DNA from: Mycolicibacterium fortuitum subsp. fortuitum
Lineage (GTDB): Bacteria; Actinomycetota; Actinomycetes; Mycobacteriales; Mycobacteriaceae
Assembly: GCF_022179545.1 (NCBI RefSeq)
Contig: NZ_AP025518.1
Location: forward strand, 1,426,001 to 1,490,000
Direction: 5' to 3'
Length of the DNA: 64,000 bases
Shown: piece after piece, positions 60,950-64,000 of the stretch
Layout: each line of letters starts with the position of its first letter
How positions within the stretch are numbered: position 1 is the stretch's first letter
Program-made: the position numbers and the translations under genes
Notes under the pieces: model-generated
Database searches by the model: none
What the model was told of the DNA's origin: nothing
Seen by the model: the letters and a program-made list of their open reading frames with translations, nothing else

Positions 60950-61150
60950 CACCGAAGACCGTCGGTCACCGAGCAATCGGTTGAAGGTCCCGGGATTGCC
61001 CGGGCGGCCCACGCAGGAGGACGAGGCTAGACCAGTTTCGTGCTGGGTATTTGTGCGCCCCGACCTGTCTGCGTCGGGGCGTTCGTCATTTCCGGACCTG
61101 CAGCAGCCCGGTTGGCGGTTCGAGGCGGGACGCCCGATACCCACCACAAG
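60950..61150 (+). ncRNA. ribosomal protein L10 leader
   Basis: The ~200-bp region before rplJ has the pattern of an L10 leader: CCGAAGACCGTCGGTC at about 60952-60967, CCCGGGATTGCCCGGGCGG further on, then the hairpin CGCCCCGAC/GTCGGGGCG at 61056-61064 and 61073-61081. The L10-L12 complex binds such leaders to repress its own translation. No gene is present here. Confidence 0.7.
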
Positions 61151-61159
61151 GAGGCATGC

Positions 61160-61687
61160 ATGGCCAAGGCTGACAAAGCCACGGCGGTTGCCGACATTGC
61201 TGAGCAGTTCAAGGCGTCGACGGCCACCGTCGTCACCGAGTACCGCGGGCTGACTGTGGCGAACCTGGCTGAGCTGCGTCGTTCCCTCGGCGCCTCCGCC
61301 ACGTACACCGTCGCCAAGAACACTCTGGTGAAGCGCGCTGCGTCCGAAGCCGGCATTGAAGGTCTCGACGAGCTGTTCGCCGGTCCCACGGCGATCGCGT
61401 TCGTCCAGGGTGAGCCGGTTGACGCCGCCAAGGCGATCAAGAAGTTCGCCAAGGACAACAAGGCGCTCGTCATCAAGGGCGGCTACATGGACGGCAAGGC
61501 GCTGTCTGTGGCCGAGGTCGAGAAGATCGCCGACCTCGAGTCGCGCGAGGTTCTGCTCGCCAAGCTGGCAGGTGCCATGAAGGGCAACCTGTCCAAGGCC
61601 GCCGGCCTGTTCAACGCGCCCGCTTCTCAGGTGGCCCGCCTCGCCGCGGCGCTGCAGGAGAAGAAGGCCGGCGAAGAAGCCGCTTAA
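61160..61687 (+). CDS. rplJ: 50S ribosomal protein L10
   Basis: A 175-residue L10 from the ATG at 61160, after [50 protein letters not shown] is the rRNA-binding domain; the C-terminal helix ([27 protein letters not shown]) binds the L7/L12 dimers. An ATG 4 nt earlier is out of frame. It begins the operon with rplL 71 bp downstream. Confidence 0.98.
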   Translation: MAKADKATAVADIAEQFKASTATVVTEYRGLTVANLAELRRSLGASATYTVAKNTLVKRAASEAGIEGLDELFAGPTAIAFVQGEPVDAAKAIKKFAKDNKALVIKGGYMDGKALSVAEVEKIADLESREVLLAKLAGAMKGNLSKAAGLFNAPASQVARLAAALQEKKAGEEAA

Positions 61688-61758
61688 CCGCTGTCGCTTA
61701 ACCGCAACCGCACAAAACCACCCGACATCCGTAAGAAAAATCAGGAAGGACCATAAAC

Positions 61759-62148
61759 ATGGCCAAGCTGTCCACCGACGAACTGCTCGACGCGTTCAAG
61801 GAAATGACCCTGCTGGAGCTCTCTGAGTTCGTGAAGCAGTTCGAAGAGGTCTTCGAGGTCACCGCTGCGGCTCCGGTCGCCGTCGCCGCCGCCCCCGCCG
61901 CCGGTGGCGCTGCCGCCGAGGCCGGCGAGGAGCAGTCGGAGTTCGACGTCATCCTCGAGGGTGCCGGCGACAAGAAGATCGGCGTCATCAAGGTCGTCCG
62001 CGAGATCGTCTCCGGCCTGGGCCTGAAGGAAGCCAAGGATCTGGTCGACGGCGCTCCCAAGCCGCTGCTGGAGAAGGTCTCCAAGGAGGCCGCCGAGGAC
62101 GCCAAGGCCAAGCTCGAGGCCGCCGGCGCCAGCGTCACCGTCAAGTAG
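61759..62148 (+). CDS. rplL: 50S ribosomal protein L7/L12
   Basis: A 129-residue L7/L12: N-terminal dimer helices ([34 protein letters not shown]), an Ala/Pro/Gly-rich hinge ([18 protein letters not shown]), and the C-terminal factor-binding domain with [32 protein letters not shown]. It is followed by an intrinsic terminator. Confidence 0.98.
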   Translation: MAKLSTDELLDAFKEMTLLELSEFVKQFEEVFEVTAAAPVAVAAAPAAGGAAAEAGEEQSEFDVILEGAGDKKIGVIKVVREIVSGLGLKEAKDLVDGAPKPLLEKVSKEAAEDAKAKLEAAGASVTVK

Positions 62149-62166
62149 TCCATACCTGGACCGCAA

Positions 62167-62203
62167 GAACCCCCGAATCCCTACGGATTCGGGGGTTCTT
62201 TGC
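62167..62203 (+). terminator. intrinsic terminator after rplL
   Basis: A perfect 14-bp stem (62167-62180 and 62185-62198, GAACCCCCGAATCC and its complement) with a 4-nt CTAC loop and a TTT tail. It ends the rplJ-rplL operon. Its stem resembles that of the rplA terminator at 42564-42599. Confidence 0.93.
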
Positions 62204-62349
62204 TTGTATGGGCACGATTGGTTCGTTCCGGGCCCGGGTACTCCCGAATATTGGGAGACGAGCGTGGGTGTGATGCGCCGTGCGCTATGGTGACTCAAGC
62301 CACAGGCCGCAGCAGGTGGCGGGGTGAGCCGTAGGCGGAAGGATCATTG

Positions 62350-63435
62350 ATGGGCGTCCAGATCGATGTGACGGGACTGAGCAAATCTTTCGGATCGTCA
62401 AAGATTTGGGAAGACGTCACAATGTCGATTCCCGCTGGCGAGGTCAGCGTGCTGCTGGGCCCGTCGGGTACCGGTAAATCGGTGTTCCTGAAGTCGCTGA
62501 TCGGCCTGCTGCGCCCCGAGCGCGGCTCGATCGTCATCGACGGCACCAACATCCTGGAGTGCTCGGCCAAGGAGCTCTACGAGATCCGCACCCTGTTCGG
62601 TGTGCTGTTCCAGGACGGCGCGCTGTTCGGCTCGATGAACATCTACGACAACACCGCCTTCCCGTTGCGCGAGCACACGAAGAAGAGCGAGAGCGAAATC
62701 CGCAACATCGTGATGGAGAAGCTCGAGCTCGTCGGTATGCCCAACGACGGCCACAAGTTCCCCGGTGAGATCTCCGGCGGTATGCGCAAGCGTGCCGGCC
62801 TGGCCCGCGCCCTGGTGCTCGACCCGCAGATCATCCTCTGCGACGAGCCGGACTCCGGTCTGGACCCGGTCCGTACCGCCTACCTGAGCCAGCTGCTGAT
62901 CGACATCAACGCACAGATCGACGCCACGGTGCTGATCGTGACGCACAACATCAACATCGCTCGTACCGTGCCCGACAACATCGGCATGCTGTTCCGCAAG
63001 CAGCTGGTCATGTTCGGCCCCCGCGAGGTGCTGCTGACCAGCGAGGAGCCCGTCGTCAAGCAGTTCCTCAACGGCCGTCGTATCGGCCCGATCGGTATGT
63101 CGGAGGAGAAGGACGAGGCGACCGCGGCCGCCGAGCAGGCCATGCTGGATGCCGGCCAGCACGACGGCGGCGTGGAGGAGATCGAAGGCGTGCCGCCGCA
63201 GCTGACCGCTACCCCGGGTATGCCCGAGCGCAAGGGTGTGGCCCGGCGCCAGGCCCGGGTGCGGGAGATCCTGCACACCCTGCCGCCCGCCGCCCAGGCC
63301 GCGATCCTCGACGACCTGGAGGGCACCCACAAGTACGCGGTGCACGAGTTCGGTGATGAGCCCACCGCGCGCCACCAGCGGCCGGTCGAGGACGACGCGC
63401 CGACCGGAGCCATCGAGGTGCCTCACCAGAGCTGA
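62350..63435 (+). CDS. mkl: ABC-transporter ATPase for Mce importers (Mkl/MceG)
   Basis: A 361-residue ATPase from the ATG at 62350 after GGAAGGATC. Walker A is GPSGTGKS, the Q-loop LFQDGALFGS, signature SGGMRKRAGLARAL and Walker B LCDEPDSGLDP. A ~100-residue C-terminal extension follows (EEIEGVPPQLTATPGMPERKG and an acidic/His tail), a known feature of Mkl/MceG. It energises Mce complexes that import cholesterol and fatty acids. By synteny it is Rv0655. Confidence 0.96.
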   Translation: MGVQIDVTGLSKSFGSSKIWEDVTMSIPAGEVSVLLGPSGTGKSVFLKSLIGLLRPERGSIVIDGTNILECSAKELYEIRTLFGVLFQDGALFGSMNIYDNTAFPLREHTKKSESEIRNIVMEKLELVGMPNDGHKFPGEISGGMRKRAGLARALVLDPQIILCDEPDSGLDPVRTAYLSQLLIDINAQIDATVLIVTHNINIARTVPDNIGMLFRKQLVMFGPREVLLTSEEPVVKQFLNGRRIGPIGMSEEKDEATAAAEQAMLDAGQHDGGVEEIEGVPPQLTATPGMPERKGVARRQARVREILHTLPPAAQAAILDDLEGTHKYAVHEFGDEPTARHQRPVEDDAPTGAIEVPHQS

Positions 63436-63444
63436 GTTTCATCG

Positions 63445-63480
63445 ATCAGGCCGGACCCCGAGGGTCCGGCCTGATTTGTT
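63445..63480 (+). terminator. intrinsic terminator after mkl
   Basis: A 13- to 14-bp perfect stem, left 63445-63457 (ATCAGGCCGGACC) and right 63463-63475, with a 3- to 5-nt loop and a TTGTTTG tail. It starts 9 bp after the mkl stop. Confidence 0.9.
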
Positions 63481-63505
63481 TGTATCGCGAGAGCAGGAGC
63501 TGACG

Positions 63506-64000
63506 ATGCTGCCGCAGGCCGGTCAGGGGGTCCGATTCGAGAAGATCGGCAGCAGTACCACCCGGGCGTACGGTGTGGCGCACTCGCGCATGCACTACCA
63601 GCTGGCCCGCGCCGAATACCTGTCCAAGCGTGGGCTGTGGCTGATGATGGCTCTGGCGACCACGGGGGCGCCCGTGGTCGCCGTACTTTTCGGCGCCGCA
63701 CCCTTCACGGCTGAGACCTCTCAGTACTTGCTCTACGGGCTGGCGTTCAGCGTTGCCATGGGCGTCGGATGCTTCGTGGTCTTCGGCGTCGGCGTGCTCT
63801 ACCTCGCGGGGCCGCGGAGTTGGTTTATGAAACTTCCGGTGGGCACTCCCATATGCGCCGAGTTCACGCCGGACTCCGTCGGCATCGGCTGGCGGGGCAA
63901 CTTCGACACGGTCTTTCTCGACCAGATAGTTCAGGTCCGGCACATCGCCTCGGTGCTGGTGGTGCAGGGTCTCGGTGACGTCGAGCTGCTGATCCCCGAC
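63506..64000 (+). CDS. membrane protein, 3' end outside the window
   Basis: An open frame from the ATG at 63506 with an AGGAGC site, running off the right edge (165 codons seen). It begins MLPQAGQGVRFEKIGSSTTRAYGVAHSRMHYQLARAEYLSKRG. Two membrane spans are visible: WLMMALATTGAPVVAVLFGA and YLLYGLAFSVAMGVGCFVVFGVGVLYLAG; then a beta-rich segment (GTPICAEFTPDSVGIGWRGNF). No family is recognised from this portion. It may belong to the mkl neighbourhood, but an intrinsic terminator separates them. Confidence 0.7.
   Translation, partial: MLPQAGQGVRFEKIGSSTTRAYGVAHSRMHYQLARAEYLSKRGLWLMMALATTGAPVVAVLFGAAPFTAETSQYLLYGLAFSVAMGVGCFVVFGVGVLYLAGPRSWFMKLPVGTPICAEFTPDSVGIGWRGNFDTVFLDQIVQVRHIASVLVVQGLGDVELLIPD

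Overview
The window is GC-rich actinobacterial DNA and reads as the chromosome of a mycobacterium, most likely a rapid grower (Mycolicibacterium type). The evidence is gene content: mycolic-acid dehydratases hadA-hadB-hadC, two S-adenosylmethionine-dependent cyclopropane/methoxy-mycolic acid synthases, an mkl/mceG ATPase, a mycobacterial Ku/LigD end-joining pair, cutinase, F420-type oxidoreductases and many FadE/SDR/crotonase lipid genes. From memory of M. tuberculosis H37Rv, two blocks are syntenic: about 0.6-32 kb resembles Rv0926c-Rv0945 (with accessory inserts), and 35-63.4 kb resembles Rv0634c-Rv0655. No rRNA, prophage, CRISPR array or intact insertion sequence was seen.

Layout. 0-3.6 kb: two small exported proteins, an SDR/dihydrodipicolinate-reductase-like operon behind a KstR-type operator, and a small exported protein. 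3.6-13.7 kb: Ku, a PNPOx flavoprotein divergent from a MocR regulator, a PfkB sugar kinase, then an accessory operon (secreted HNH-type nuclease, small acidic partner, Pro-rich membrane protein, cutinase), LigD, an HhH protein and RNase HI. 13.7-19.6 kb: VOC protein, acyl-CoA dehydrogenase, a remnant of the DUF222/13E12 family, a second small exported protein, an MFS pump and an LLM oxidoreductase with a perfect KstR-type palindrome at its start. 19.6-24.6 kb: a signalling island with GAF-ANTAR, CheB, a STAS/ATPase fusion and a frameshifted CheR-coiled-coil-PAS protein. 24.6-35 kb: MFS pump, AurF-type diiron oxygenase, cobF, FUSC protein, Fpg/Nei glycosylase, SDR, a 279-bp inverted-repeat element plus a second palindrome, crotonase and a degenerate DUF2235 protein.

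35-44.6 kb: MBL hydrolase, NsrR-flavohaemoglobin nitric-oxide module, tRNA-Thr, tRNA-Met, rpmG2, hadABC, tRNA-Trp, secE, nusG, rplK, rplA, terminator, then an ECF42-type sigma factor with its DGPF/YCII partner. 44.6-53.5 kb: two mycolic acid methyltransferases, LipG-like hydrolase, ABC1 kinase, MpaB-type oxygenase divergent from TetR, a DinB pair divergent from a WYL regulator, and a frameshifted nucleotidyltransferase. 53.6-64 kb: EEP phosphoesterase, GH38 alpha-mannosidase, an uncharacterised all-helical protein, ROK sugar kinase, HxlR/DUF1772 pair, rplJ-rplL with an autoregulatory leader, mkl, and a partial membrane protein.

How the parts work together: hadABC, the methyltransferases and their neighbours make and decorate mycolic acids; Mkl powers Mce lipid importers; the KstR-type sites tie two lipid-oxidation units to sterol catabolism; NsrR/Hmp handles nitric oxide; Ku/LigD, RNase HI and the Fpg-like protein serve DNA repair; GH38 plus ROK suggests mannose-glycan turnover. 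The most unusual candidates are the secreted HNH nuclease with a putative immunity partner, the non-flagellar Che/STAS island, the DUF2235 pseudo-hydrolase, and the intergenic inverted-repeat element at 31.8-32.1 kb.
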